DNA of 64,000 bases from Cyanobacteriota bacterium (GTDB lineage Bacteria > Cyanobacteriota > Cyanobacteriia > PCC-6307 > Cyanobiaceae), in contig JAQCGH010000004.1 of NCBI GenBank assembly GCA_027620015.1, positions 1-64,000 of the forward strand. The letters run 5' to 3'. The first letter of the stretch is position 1; the number at the start of each line of letters is the position of its first letter. Below the pieces are notes generated by a model, which ran no database searches, had not been told where the DNA came from, and saw only the letters and a list, made by a program, of their open reading frames with translations. A program made the position numbers and the translations under genes. Of the stretch, positions 53,752 through 64,000 are shown in pieces.

Positions 53752-54064
53752 CGCTTGCTTGCTCCTGCCACAGGCGGGAATTCAAAGCGCCAGAGGCAGT
53801 GAGCAGCAACGCAGTGGTGTCTGATCAGGAGCCTGCCAGTGGATCAAGAGTTTGCCACCGGCCACAATGCTGCCCTGGATAAGCAAGCACATCACCACCT
53901 GTAGCCACCTATCACCCGTGGACTGATCCATGAGAGTGCAAGTCGAATTAAATGGCATGTTGAGTCAGCCGACCAAGAGTCGTCAGTGCTCCTGACGACA
54001 CCGAGATTCCCTCTAACGCTTCTTATTCATACCTTGTAAATTTGCTTGTATTAAACAGATTCCC
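53752..54064. other. Intergenic region CHAD - DUF7219-like gene (divergent)
   Basis: About 313 bp with no credible ORF. It contains a perfect 8-bp stem-loop (53979-53999) and AT-rich sequence nearer the rightward gene (CTTATTCATACCTTGTAAATTTGCTTG), which may hold that gene's promoter. Confidence 0.5.
53979..53999. other. Perfect 8-bp stem-loop
   Basis: GTCGTCAG-TGCTC-CTGACGAC: an 8-bp stem with a 5-nt loop, and no adjacent T-run on either strand. Not an obvious terminator for any gene, since both flanking genes point away from it. Confidence 0.6.
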
Positions 54065-54346
54065 GTGCCCAGCAAAAGGCCCAATCAAACCCCACCAGAT
54101 CCGGAGAACACGACAGACGGTGTGAGCTCACCAATGGAACCCCACTCGGCTTACCACGGCTCCGATTGGACTCCTGAGCGTCTGATGTTTCACCAAAATC
54201 TCGAATCATTTGCCGAGAGGGTTGGCTTGGTGGTGGGCCTGCAAAGCAATGGCAAAGTGAGTCAGGAACAGGCCTACGCTGAAATACGCCGCATCTGGAA
54301 AGAACTTAAGGACAGCAAATCTAATTTGCTCGTGCTTCCAAAGTAG
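54065..54346 (+). CDS. Small conserved protein, DUF7219-like
   Basis: A 93-residue protein with GTG start. The first 30 residues are Pro/Thr-rich. The conserved core begins WTPERLMFHQNLESFAERVG and ends with EQAYAEIRRIWKELKDSK. It resembles a cyanobacterial family with the pattern LxFNxNLQEFAQRV...GKISxxEAYxxIKxLWKxLK, which I know as DUF7219. It is probably a helical protein. Function is unknown. Confidence 0.68.
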   Translation: MPSKRPNQTPPDPENTTDGVSSPMEPHSAYHGSDWTPERLMFHQNLESFAERVGLVVGLQSNGKVSQEQAYAEIRRIWKELKDSKSNLLVLPK

Positions 54347-54716
54347 AGCTGAGCACTAAACCACTAAACATTTCCTGCTCAGGATATTGCTGCTGACAAC
54401 CTGTTTTCTCTTCCCGGTTCGGTAGCGGTCACCAGAGGGCCATCCCTGGCTTACACGTGAAGCGGCAACAACACGTGCCAAGGAGTCACACAGCTACGGT
54501 TTCACAGGTAGGAGCGTCGAATACTGGGTCGGCACCAAGCCACGGTGCGCATGATCGTCTCAGGTCTTCAGTAGCCGGAGCAACAAGCTTCCAATTTTCC
54601 GATACTGGGCGTCGGGGAAACGGTCATGCTGAGGTAAGCAAAGGGCTATCTGGTCGCGGCAACAATGCCGTTAAGACAAACATCCTTACCAGTTCCACCG
54701 CAACCGATTCAGCACC
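54347..54716. other. Long intergenic region upstream of pyrC
   Basis: About 370 bp. A 92-codon plus-strand frame (54457-54735) overlaps the pyrC start, but its Ser/Ala/Thr/Gly-rich translation has no hydrophobic core and looks non-coding. Two CACGTG palindromes occur 12 bp apart near 54454-54477. This length is unusual for the window and could hold a long leader or a small RNA, but I see no known RNA motif. Confidence 0.45.
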
Positions 54717-55775
54717 ATGCCAAGCCAGCAGCTGAGCCTGCGTCAACCCGATGACTGGCATGTGCATCTGCGGGATGGCTCCATGCTGCAAGCAGTTGCA
54801 TTTGCTACGGCACGCCAGTTCGCCCGGGCGATCGTGATGCCAAATCTCAACCCGCCGCTAACAACGGCGGCGGCGGCTGAGGCCTATCGCCGTCGCATCC
54901 GCGAAGCCTTGCCAGACAGCAGTCGCTTCGAACCACTGCTGACGGCATATCTCACCGATGCCATTGATCCCGCCGAGATCGAAGGCGGCTTCCGCCAGGG
55001 GGCCTGGGTGGCTTGCAAGCTCTACCCGGCCAATGCCACCACCAATTCAGCCGCTGGCGTCAGCTCAATCGAGGCGATCACGCCCGTGCTCGAAACCCTC
55101 GAGCGCATCGGCATGCCCCTGCTGATCCACGGCGAAGTAACCAGCGCCGATGTCGACATTTTTGATCGGGAGGCGGTATTTATCGAGCGCCACTTAGAGC
55201 CCTTACTGCAACGCCACCCCGGACTGAAAGTAGTGCTGGAGCACATCACAACCAGTGATGCGGTTGATTTTGTGCGCAGCGGCCCGTCCAGTCTGGCGGC
55301 CACGATCACGCCACACCACCTGCACATCAACCGCAACGCCATGTTTGCCGGCGGCCTGCGGCCCGACTTCTACTGCCTGCCGGTAGCCAAAAGGGAATTG
55401 CACCGCATCGCCCTGCGGGGCGCGGCCACCTCAGGCAACCCGAAGTTCTTCCTTGGCACCGATTCCGCACCCCACACCCGTGATGCCAAGGAAGCGGCCT
55501 GCGGCTGCGCCGGAATTTTCAATGCCCCATTTGCTCTGGAGAGCTACGCGGCGGTGTTTGAGCAGGAAAATGCCCTGGAGAGGCTTGAGGCCTTCGCATC
55601 AGAGTTTGGACCACGGTTTTACGGGCTACCGCTCAACGAGACCACTGTCACCTTGGAGCGACAGCCCCTGGAGGTGCCCAGCCGGCTCCACCTCAATGAC
55701 GCAGCTGGCACCGCCTTCGAACTAGTGCCTTTCCATGCAGGTGAAACCCTGCCCTGGCGGCTGCTGCAACCCTGA
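54717..55775 (+). CDS. pyrC: Dihydroorotase
   Basis: A 352-residue class II dihydroorotase that closes carbamoyl-aspartate to dihydroorotate in pyrimidine synthesis. Zinc ligands are visible: [10 protein letters not shown] at residues 13-21, the modified lysine in [12 protein letters not shown], the His in [15 protein letters not shown], and the Asp in LGTDSAPH. Length and order match the E. coli-type enzyme. The bifunctional pyrF-pyrE gene follows 125 bp downstream. Confidence 0.96.
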   Translation: MPSQQLSLRQPDDWHVHLRDGSMLQAVAFATARQFARAIVMPNLNPPLTTAAAAEAYRRRIREALPDSSRFEPLLTAYLTDAIDPAEIEGGFRQGAWVACKLYPANATTNSAAGVSSIEAITPVLETLERIGMPLLIHGEVTSADVDIFDREAVFIERHLEPLLQRHPGLKVVLEHITTSDAVDFVRSGPSSLAATITPHHLHINRNAMFAGGLRPDFYCLPVAKRELHRIALRGAATSGNPKFFLGTDSAPHTRDAKEAACGCAGIFNAPFALESYAAVFEQENALERLEAFASEFGPRFYGLPLNETTVTLERQPLEVPSRLHLNDAAGTAFELVPFHAGETLPWRLLQP

Positions 55776-55900
55776 TCCTGCACTGGCCTGGTTGCCGATG
55801 AGGAAGGTTTGATGGTGCAGTTGATTGCAAAGAGCTGTTTCACCAGCAGGCGGATAAGCCGACGGCTGCCTTAGCAACGAGTCCAGACAGCCTGCGGGCG

Positions 55901-57388
55901 ATGGGCTTCTTCGTTCAACTCACCGACGCCATCGCCGACCGCCAGTCGTTGCTGGTGACAGGCCTTGATCCCAACCCCGAGATGCTGCAGAGCTGGTCAG
56001 CAAGGCGAGGCCTGTCAGGACGGTCCTTCCTCAGCCAGGCCCGCCACTGGATCAAGTCGGTGATTGAGGCCACAGCTCCGCATGTGTGTGCCTACAAGCC
56101 CAGCCTTGGTTTCTATCAAGCCCTTGGGCCGGTGGGACTGGAGCTGCTACTTGAGGTGCGCGACCTGGTGCCTCGCGATCTCCCTCTGATCATCGACGCC
56201 AAACACGGAGATCTCAACTCCTCATCAGCCCTAGCTCACTATCTATTCAAAGACCTGGGCGCCGATGCGGTGACCCTCTCCCCCCTGGCTGGCCAGGACA
56301 TCGCTGCCCCCTTCCTGCTCTATCCAGACAAGGCCGTGGTGATGACCTGCCACAGCTCAAACCAGGCGGCGCGTCAGATCCAGCACTACCCGAATGAGGA
56401 GACACCGCTCTACCTGCAGATTGTGCGCGAAACCCAGCTGTGGGCCACCCCCGACCAGCTGCTACTTGAAGTGGGAACCAGTGATCCCCAAGTCCTGGCG
56501 CGAGTGAGGGCTGAAGCGCCTGAGCGCTTCTTGATCCTGCGCAGCCTTTGGGGGGAGGAGGAGAAGCTCGACGCCATGCTTCAAGCCGGCCTTGGGGCCG
56601 CAGCTGACGGGCTGCTGCTACCCCTACCCCAAAACCTGCTGGTAGAGGACGACATGGCCAGCCAAGCCGAGGCGCTTAAACAGCAGATCACAGCTAAGCG
56701 GCAACAATGGCTGGAAAATCAGGAAAAGGGCAACCCAGATACCTGCGCTCTGTGGCTGCCTGAGAAGCAACCAAGCGCTGACCCACTCGAAAGCCTGATC
56801 GTTGATTTATTCGACATCGGCTGCTTGCTATTTGGTGATTACGTACAAGCTTCAGGCGCTGTTTTCAACTACTACGTAGATCTGCGGCAGATCATTTCCG
56901 ACCCAAACCTGTTCCACCGAGTGCTCCACGCTTATGCCGGCAAGCTGCATGGCCTCGAATTTGACCGCATCGCCGGCATCCCCTATGGCTCTCTGCCCAC
57001 CGCCACTGGGCTTTCACTACAACTGCACAAGCCGCTTATCTATCCCCGCAAGGAGGTGAAAGCCCACGGCGCCCGGCGCCTGATCGAGGGCGATTTTGAG
57101 GAGGGCGACCGGGTGGTGGTGGTAGACGACATCTTGATCACAGGCGGCAGCGTCCTAGAAGGCATCGGCAAGCTGGAAAACTCGGGCCTGAAGGTGCAGG
57201 ACGTGGTGGTGTTCATCGACCATGGCGGCGACCATGACCGCCGCGCCCGAGAGCGGCTGGCGGCGGCCGGCTACAACTGCCATTCCGTGCTGGACATCGC
57301 CCAAATCACCGCTGTGCTGCAGCGGGCCGGCCGGCTCAGCGATGCCCAGGCCGCAAGCCTCGGTTCGGGTGATGGAAACTCCGTTTAG
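55901..57388 (+). CDS. pyrF-pyrE: Bifunctional OMP decarboxylase / orotate phosphoribosyltransferase
   Basis: A 495-residue fusion. The N-terminal half is an OMP decarboxylase of the type with LVTGLDPNPEML, YKPSLGFYQALG and LPLIIDAKHGDLNSS. The C-terminal half, from about residue 290, is an orotate phosphoribosyltransferase with IAGIPYGSLPTATGLSLQL and the PRPP loop VVVVDDILITGGSVLEG. The order (decarboxylase first) is opposite to animal UMP synthase. It catalyses the last two steps to UMP. Together with pyrC it forms a small pyrimidine cluster. Confidence 0.93.
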   Translation: MGFFVQLTDAIADRQSLLVTGLDPNPEMLQSWSARRGLSGRSFLSQARHWIKSVIEATAPHVCAYKPSLGFYQALGPVGLELLLEVRDLVPRDLPLIIDAKHGDLNSSSALAHYLFKDLGADAVTLSPLAGQDIAAPFLLYPDKAVVMTCHSSNQAARQIQHYPNEETPLYLQIVRETQLWATPDQLLLEVGTSDPQVLARVRAEAPERFLILRSLWGEEEKLDAMLQAGLGAAADGLLLPLPQNLLVEDDMASQAEALKQQITAKRQQWLENQEKGNPDTCALWLPEKQPSADPLESLIVDLFDIGCLLFGDYVQASGAVFNYYVDLRQIISDPNLFHRVLHAYAGKLHGLEFDRIAGIPYGSLPTATGLSLQLHKPLIYPRKEVKAHGARRLIEGDFEEGDRVVVVDDILITGGSVLEGIGKLENSGLKVQDVVVFIDHGGDHDRRARERLAAAGYNCHSVLDIAQITAVLQRAGRLSDAQAASLGSGDGNSV

Positions 57389-57606
57389 CCATGATCACCC
57401 CCTCCTGACCCAGGCACCCAGTCCGCTATTTCTCAGCACTTTGAGGATGCCTAGCGATAAATATCAAAAGCATTTTTTCATTGCAGTGCTGATCAACCTG
57501 CTAGCCAAGAACCTCACCCACCCGCCAGCTCCATCTGATGTGAGCGCCACTTAAAGCCTTAGGGTGAGAGAAGCGTCTTTGCAACTCCTGGACGCCCACC
57601 CGTGCG

Positions 57607-57822
57607 ATGAGCAGCAGTCAGGGACTCACCATCGGGGAACTCGAAGCCAATTATTCGCTCTACTGCAAGGCCCTAAGGCTGCTCCTTAAGGAGGGGAAAA
57701 CCGTGGCCGCTATTCAGCGCACCGTCTGCTGGAGCCGTTTAGAGCAACTGCATATCTGCCTGCCTAGTCGCTATAAGGCACCTGACTATCTCTGCGTTGT
57801 GCTGAAGCGCGATCTCGGCTGA
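57607..57822 (+). CDS. DUF3136 family small protein
   Basis: A 71-residue protein with the DUF3136 pattern LTIGELEANYSLYCKALRLLL, quoted in part as IGELEANYSLYCKALRL, then TVCWSRLEQLHICLPSRYKAPDYL. The family is limited to Synechococcus/Prochlorococcus-type cyanobacteria as far as I know. It is helical and soluble, with three Cys residues. Function is unknown. It lies 40 bp upstream of the RND pump gene. Confidence 0.78.
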   Translation: MSSSQGLTIGELEANYSLYCKALRLLLKEGKTVAAIQRTVCWSRLEQLHICLPSRYKAPDYLCVVLKRDLG

Positions 57823-57862
57823 CAATTAACCCAGGCCCGAGCAGCGCAACGCAAAGGCTCCA

Positions 57863-60800
57863 ATGAAATCGATCTCAGATCCCTTTCTGCGCCGGCCCGT
57901 GCTCACCCTGGTGGTGAGCTTGCTAGTGCTCTTGACGGGGCTGGTGTGCATACCACTCCTGCAGGTGGAAAACCTGCCGCCGATTGCTCCTGGGCGGGTC
58001 ACGGTGCGGGCTACTTATCCAGGTGCCGGCCCAGAGGTGGTGGAGCAGGGGGTCACCGCCCTGCTGGAGCAACAGCTCAACGGCCTCGAGCGGCTAGACA
58101 GCATCCGCTCCACCAGCTCCGCCAACGGCAGCTCGATCACCCTGGGATTCGAGGGCGGCGATCCCGAGCTCAACCAAATAAATACCCAGAACGAAGTGGC
58201 GGTAGTGACTCGCCAGCTGCCTGCTCCTGTGGCGCGCTTCGGGCTTCAGGTGCGGCGAAGCTCCGACGACCTGCTGATGATTCTCAGCTTCAGTGCCGAT
58301 CCCAAGCTCTATAGCGAAACCTTTTTGAGCGGTTGGCTCGATCAGGTGGTGAAAGAGAGGCTGCAGCGGGTGCCTGGGGTGGGCAACGTCACCCTTGCAG
58401 GTGGCAACAGCCTGGCCTTCAGGCTCTGGCTGAACCAGGCCCAACTTGAGCAGCGGGGCCTCACCATCGCCGAGGTGCGCACGGCCCTGCAGCAGCAAAA
58501 CGTGCTTGCTGCTTTGGGCCAAACAGGCGAAGCACCAAGCCCCAACGGCCAGGAGCTCACCCTGCCGCTGCGGATGGAAGGGCGACTGCGTAGTCCGGAG
58601 GAATTTGAGCAGCTGGTGGTGGGCCGCACTGCAAATGGTGGCTTCACCCTGCTACGGGATGTGGGCCGGGTGAGCCTGGGCAGCGAGAGCTACGACACGA
58701 TCGCCACCAATCTGCAGGGCAGGCCAGCGGTAGCTGTGCTGATCAACCAGCGCGACGGCAGCAATGCCATCGCCGTAAGCAAAGCGGTGAATGAAGCACT
58801 CGCGCAGCTCGCCCCCCAATTTCCGCCCGGGGTCGATCAGCAGCTGATTGTTGATGAAGCCGACTATGTGCGCGGCAGCATCCAGGGCACTCTCGACAGC
58901 TTGCGCGGCGCGGTGTTGCTGGTGTTCTTGGTGCTACTTCTTGGCCTTGGCAACAGCCGTCTGGCCCTGATCACCGCGGCCGCAGTGCCAGTGGCCTTGA
59001 TTGGCTCGCTGAGCGTGCTGAAGCTTGCCGGCCAATCACTAAACACTCTCACCCTGTTTGGCTTAGTGCTTGCTTCTGGGCTGGTGGTGGACGACGCCAT
59101 TGTGGTGAGCGAGGACATTGGCCGCCGGCTGGAATCTGGCAAGCCACCCCTCCAAGCTGCCCGCGAAGCCATGGCCGAGCTGGGCGGTGCCGTGGTAGCG
59201 ACCTCCTTAGCCCTGGTGGTGGTGTTTATCCCAGTGCTTGGCCTTGGGGGCAGTTTGGGCAAGCTGTACGCCCCGATCGCGATCACGATCTGCGGCGCCA
59301 TTGCCTTCTCCACACTCAATGCCCTGAGCTTCACACCGGTGGCGGGAAGCCGGCTGCTCAAACCGGAGATACGCGAACCGGCCTGGTTACGGCGTTGGAT
59401 CGACCCACCGCGGCGCTGGCTCGAAGCATTGGAGGTGCCCTACCGGCGCTGGCTGACCTGGACTATGGAGCGGCGGCGGCTAGTGGTGTCCTTACTACTG
59501 GCTGGCCTAATGGTCACAGGATTCGCCGTACAAGCCCTGCCCAAAGCCTTCATACCCCAGGAAGACAATGGTCAGCTGAGGGGGGTTGTGATCCTGGCCG
59601 ATGGCCTTGGACTGCAGCAAACCCAACGGGTGCTGGAGCAAGTGCGCCAGGTCGTAGCCGAGGAGCCGCTGATCACAAGGGCCACCTTTTATGCAGGGCG
59701 CTCCTTTGGAGACAGCAGCCCAAACAAGGGCATCTTCTTCCTGCGTTTGGCGCCGATCGAGCAGCGAAGCAGTGCCGAAGCAACTACTCAGGCCGTTGGA
59801 CAGAGACTCAATGGCAAGTTGCGCCGCCGCATCACCGATGCCGTGGTGCAACTCAGCGGGGCCCCCTCCGTGCGGGGTTTTAGTGCCGAAGGCGGCCTCG
59901 AGCTCGAACTACTGGACAACAGCAACGGTCAACTCAGCCTGCGTGACTTCGAGCAGCAAGCCCAGGCTTTCATCCGCGCCGCCCGAGCCACAAAAAACTT
60001 TGAGCGGGTTTCAACCCGTTTCAGCGCTGATGCTCCCTTAGTGCAGCTTGTGCCTGATCGGATGCAGATGGCCTCCCTTGGGGTGGATCTCAGCACCGTT
60101 GTCGAAACCCTTGGAGCCAGCTTCGGCAGCGACTACGTCAATGACAGCTTTGAGAGCGATCAGGTGCGCAAAGTAATCGTGCAGCTTGACGGCGCCTCGC
60201 GCCGCAGCGCCGATGACGTGCTCGCGCTGCAGGTAAAGACGCGAGAAGGCCAGCTAATCCCCCTGGCCCAATTGGTACGGATCGAACAAAACACGGGCCC
60301 AACCTCGATCAACCACACCCGGCTGGTGCGTTCGATCAGTATTCGGGCCCTACCCCTTGCTGGCGTAAGCAGTAGCCAAGCCATGGCCAGCCTGATGGAA
60401 GTGCAGCAGCAGATCAGCGGCAGCACCGAATTGGAATGGGCCGGACTGGCTCGGGAAGAGTCGCGCGCTGGCGGCGGCAATGTAAGGGTATTTGCCCTGT
60501 CGATCCTGGTGATGCTGCTTGTACTGGCAGCTCTCTACGACAACTTCGCCGACCCCTTGATCATCCTGGTGACTGTGCCGCTTGCGATGCTTGGGGCTAT
60601 TGGCGGGCTGATGTTGCGGGGCCTGCCGCTGGACGTTTATGGCCAGATGGGCTTGCTGGTACTGGTGAGCCTGGCCGCCAAGAACGGCATCTTGATAGTG
60701 GAATTTGCCAACCAGCGCCTGGCCGAAGGAATAGATCTAGACACGGCAATTAAAGGGGCTGCAATCTCCCGTCTACGGCCAATCCTGCTTACTGCCATTT

Positions 60801-60991
60801 CCTCACTAGCTGGCTTTTTGCCCCTGGTGATGGCCAGCGGCTTTGGCTCAGGTAGCCGTATCAGTATCGGCACAGTGGTGTTTTCAGGCCTACTGGTGGC
60901 CACCGTCCTCAGCCTGTTCGCGGTGCCGGTGGTCTACCGGATCGTCAAGGGCTGGGAACGAGACCTGACTAAGGCTGCTGCCGTGAGGTAG
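57863..60991 (+). CDS. RND efflux transporter permease (AcrB/HAE1 type)
   Basis: A 1042-residue inner-membrane pump with 12 helices and two large periplasmic loops. It shows [19 protein letters not shown], the proton-relay motif [17 protein letters not shown] near residue 408 with its paired Asp, and the C-terminal half repeat ([20 protein letters not shown]). Its length is typical. No membrane-fusion or outer-membrane partner is adjacent, so these may be elsewhere. The substrate is unknown. It converges with chlL, 25 bp apart. Confidence 0.93.
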   Translation: MKSISDPFLRRPVLTLVVSLLVLLTGLVCIPLLQVENLPPIAPGRVTVRATYPGAGPEVVEQGVTALLEQQLNGLERLDSIRSTSSANGSSITLGFEGGDPELNQINTQNEVAVVTRQLPAPVARFGLQVRRSSDDLLMILSFSADPKLYSETFLSGWLDQVVKERLQRVPGVGNVTLAGGNSLAFRLWLNQAQLEQRGLTIAEVRTALQQQNVLAALGQTGEAPSPNGQELTLPLRMEGRLRSPEEFEQLVVGRTANGGFTLLRDVGRVSLGSESYDTIATNLQGRPAVAVLINQRDGSNAIAVSKAVNEALAQLAPQFPPGVDQQLIVDEADYVRGSIQGTLDSLRGAVLLVFLVLLLGLGNSRLALITAAAVPVALIGSLSVLKLAGQSLNTLTLFGLVLASGLVVDDAIVVSEDIGRRLESGKPPLQAAREAMAELGGAVVATSLALVVVFIPVLGLGGSLGKLYAPIAITICGAIAFSTLNALSFTPVAGSRLLKPEIREPAWLRRWIDPPRRWLEALEVPYRRWLTWTMERRRLVVSLLLAGLMVTGFAVQALPKAFIPQEDNGQLRGVVILADGLGLQQTQRVLEQVRQVVAEEPLITRATFYAGRSFGDSSPNKGIFFLRLAPIEQRSSAEATTQAVGQRLNGKLRRRITDAVVQLSGAPSVRGFSAEGGLELELLDNSNGQLSLRDFEQQAQAFIRAARATKNFERVSTRFSADAPLVQLVPDRMQMASLGVDLSTVVETLGASFGSDYVNDSFESDQVRKVIVQLDGASRRSADDVLALQVKTREGQLIPLAQLVRIEQNTGPTSINHTRLVRSISIRALPLAGVSSSQAMASLMEVQQQISGSTELEWAGLAREESRAGGGNVRVFALSILVMLLVLAALYDNFADPLIILVTVPLAMLGAIGGLMLRGLPLDVYGQMGLLVLVSLAAKNGILIVEFANQRLAEGIDLDTAIKGAAISRLRPILLTAISSLAGFLPLVMASGFGSGSRISIGTVVFSGLLVATVLSLFAVPVVYRIVKGWERDLTKAAAVR

Positions 60992-61016
60992 ATCCCCCAT
61001 CCATCAATCGAAGCCG

Positions 61017-61958
<942 letters not shown>

Positions 61959-62166
61959 CTAAATAATTTAAGACCAGAAGGTTTAGGACTGGACTCTTGG
62001 AATCAGTGAAGGAGCGTCAGGGTCACCCCCATAGCGCAGGCCTGCTAGTGCCATCCAACCCCTGCAAAGCCGCACAGCGATGGCTGGCCATGCAAAGCGA
62101 CACATGTGCGAAGCAATAGTGGGGATCCACACACATACTCATAAGTAAAAAGACTCATCCAGCTCC

Positions 62167-63795
62167 TCATGAAGCGAAATGGGCCTTGGCCTCATAAAGA
62201 GCTTCGCTGTCGATCAGAGCTAGGCCCTGCTCGCGGGCATATGCCTCCGTGTTTTTACGCACCTTGCCACGCACAAAGAAGGGGATCTTTGCCAGCTCAG
62301 CTTCACCATCCGGGCTCCAACCGATCACCCCATCTCCAGGAATGCTGGCCGGCTCGATGGCATTAGCGATGGAAGCAGAAGTGACCTCTGGGTGCTTAGC
62401 AGGGGCACTAGCACCCTCTAAATGGCTGAGATGGCCATCCACGAACTCAAAATCGTGGCGGAACATGCCGATCAGGTGCTCCTCTAAGCCCATCATTAGC
62501 GGGTGCACCCAGCTATCGAAAATCACATTTGCCCCCTCCCAACCCATCTGGGGCGAGGTACGCGCTGGCACATCCTGCACGTGCAGCGGTGAGCTGATAA
62601 CAGCGCAGGGTATGCCTAAGCGTTTGGCGCTGTGGCGCTCCATCTGAGTGCCCAGCACCAGCTCCGGCGCCGCCTCCGCCATCGCCGCCTCCACGGCCAG
62701 GTAGTCGTCTGAAATCAACGCCTCCAGCCCCAGCTCCTGCGCGGCCGCCCGCACATCCCGTGCCTGCTCGCGGCTGTAACTGCCAAGGCCGACCACCTTG
62801 AAGCCAAGCTCACGACTAGCGATGCGGGCTGCAGCGATGGCATGGGTGGCATCACCAAAAATGAACACCCGCTTACCGGTGAGGTAGGTGGAGTCCACCG
62901 AGCGCGAATACCAAGGCAGCCTTGAGCGCCGTTCAGCGGCGCAGGTGCCGTCGGCTGAGGTTTCTAGCTCAGCAGGCAGCTCCAAACCCAGCACCCCGTG
63001 CAGCTCCCGCAAAAAGGCGGCTGTAGCACCGATGCCGATCGGCACTGTCTTCACCGTATGCATACCAAAGCTGCGCTCCAGCCAGCTACATACCGGGCCC
63101 GCCAGCTCGGGATAGAGGCTCACATTGGCGTCAGCAGTGGGGATCCTGATGAGGTCGGCAGGACGGGCCCCCAGGGGCGCTACCACCGCCACATCAATGC
63201 CGTAGCCAGTCAGCATTTGGCTGATCTCGCGCACATCGTCGCGGCAGCGGAAGCCCAGCAGGCTTGGTCCCAGCAGATTGACCCGGGGCCGCCGGCCCTC
63301 CGCACGCCAGCGCATTGGATCGGGCTTGGGCTCGCCTGGAGGAGGCACTTGGGCCTTGAGCAGGCCACGCACCAGTTGATAGAGAGTTTCAGCGCCGCCC
63401 CAGTTCTCCTTTTTGGAGTAGGCCGGCAGGTCCAGGCTGACCACCGGGATGCCGCCCAGATCCATGGTCGCCGCCAGGGAGCCAGGCTGGTCTTGGATCA
63501 ATTCAGCGGTGCAGCTTTCGCCCACTAGCAGAGCCTCGGGCTGGAAACGCTCCACGGCTGCAGCTATCGAACGCTTCACCAGTTCAGCAGTGTCGCCACC
63601 CAAGTCGCGGGCCTGGAAGGTGGTGTAGGTAACGGGCGGGCGCCGGTCACGCCTTTCAATCATCGTGAAGAGCAGATCGGCATAGGTATCGCCCTGGGGG
63701 GCGTGCAACACGTAGTGCACCCCCTCCATCGAGGCGGCTATGCGCATGGCACCCACGTGGGGGGGGCCTTCATAGGTCCAGAGGGTGAGTTCCAT
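62167..63795 (-). CDS. chlB: Light-independent protochlorophyllide reductase subunit B
   Basis: I use ATG 63795 ([20 protein letters not shown], 542 residues). The track start at 63891 adds 32 non-conserved residues. This is the ChlB catalytic subunit. It shows [17 protein letters not shown] near the cluster site, [11 protein letters not shown], and the DPOR-specific C-terminal domain ([19 protein letters not shown]). With ChlN it binds protochlorophyllide and a [4Fe-4S] cluster. It lies 20 bp after the chlN stop, so the two genes are in one operon. Confidence 0.95.
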   Translation of the reverse strand: MELTLWTYEGPPHVGAMRIAASMEGVHYVLHAPQGDTYADLLFTMIERRDRRPPVTYTTFQARDLGGDTAELVKRSIAAAVERFQPEALLVGESCTAELIQDQPGSLAATMDLGGIPVVSLDLPAYSKKENWGGAETLYQLVRGLLKAQVPPPGEPKPDPMRWRAEGRRPRVNLLGPSLLGFRCRDDVREISQMLTGYGIDVAVVAPLGARPADLIRIPTADANVSLYPELAGPVCSWLERSFGMHTVKTVPIGIGATAAFLRELHGVLGLELPAELETSADGTCAAERRSRLPWYSRSVDSTYLTGKRVFIFGDATHAIAAARIASRELGFKVVGLGSYSREQARDVRAAAQELGLEALISDDYLAVEAAMAEAAPELVLGTQMERHSAKRLGIPCAVISSPLHVQDVPARTSPQMGWEGANVIFDSWVHPLMMGLEEHLIGMFRHDFEFVDGHLSHLEGASAPAKHPEVTSASIANAIEPASIPGDGVIGWSPDGEAELAKIPFFVRGKVRKNTEAYAREQGLALIDSEALYEAKAHFAS

Positions 63796-63815
63796 GACTG
63801 TTAAGAGACGAATGC

Positions 63816-64000
<185 letters not shown>

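Noticed and set aside
54457-54735. 92-codon plus-strand frame before pyrC
   Set aside because: The translation is low-complexity (Ser, Ala, Thr, Gly), has no hydrophobic core and overlaps the pyrC start. More likely non-coding.
57372-57554. 60-codon plus-strand frame after pyrF-pyrE (METPFSHDHPLL)
   Set aside because: It overlaps the end of the fusion gene and has no recognisable pattern. The FFIAVLINLL stretch is mildly hydrophobic, but the evidence is too thin for a gene call.

Overview
The window is a gene-dense, GC-rich stretch of a picocyanobacterial chromosome. Several genes are specific to oxygenic phototrophs: psb30/ycf12 of photosystem II, acsF of the chlorophyll E ring, the dark-operative protochlorophyllide reductase genes chlL, chlB and chlN, a CPP1-like protein, ycf20, and an S-layer-domain iron-uptake porin. 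Small families such as DUF3136 and a DUF1651-like protein, split half-size UPF0016 genes and few HIP1 octamers suggest the Cyanobium/Synechococcus cluster 5 group, probably a freshwater or brackish strain. This is inferred from gene content and not from a marker-gene tree. I saw no rRNA, tRNA, CRISPR array, transposase or phage gene.

Layout, left to right. 1-9.4 kb: end of a UPF0182 membrane protein, threonine synthase with a MoaD-like small protein, a bicupin, an FtsH protease, ribosomal protein L32, then a minus-strand operon cbbY - ycf20 - glycerate kinase that fits Rubisco side-product clean-up and photorespiration. 9.4-23.2 kb: recJ, a ClC channel, psb30, a Cys-cluster protein overlapping a pair of half-size manganese transporters, an RNase II/R homologue whose catalytic motifs look lost, ubiX, DUF2996-acsF, the TldD/TldE pair and fmt. 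23.3-34.7 kb: DEAD-box helicase, DUF6464, TerC, mfd, small membrane proteins, ctpA, ispG and a family 4 uracil-DNA glycosylase.

34.7-46.4 kb: an aspartate aminotransferase, then a phosphonate/phosphite-type ABC transporter (phnD, two tiny membrane ORFs, phnC, a double-length phnE) leading into an SGNH hydrolase and a sigma factor. After these come DUF92, rsmE, DUF3531, an ABC ATPase with hslO, and cpp1. 46.6-49.3 kb: a compact arsenic island, arsR divergent from an arsenic-type gapdh and arsJ, with a three-half-site operator between them. 49.6-53.8 kb: a more AT-rich block of pstS, porin and CHAD-domain protein, with clear terminators, a 20-bp palindrome and a 5'-UTR hairpin. 54-64 kb: pyrC and a fused pyrF-pyrE, DUF3136, an RND efflux pump, and chlL, chlB and partial chlN.

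Most genes are housekeeping or photosynthetic. I do not see a complete, clearly new defence or biosynthetic system. The best leads are the apparent pseudo-exoribonuclease, the threonine synthase/MoaD pair, the regulatory structures around the porin and arsR, and the tiny membrane ORFs inside the phn operon. Six supported or candidate genes shorter than 60 codons are absent from the ORF track or hidden within longer ORFs and are listed here.
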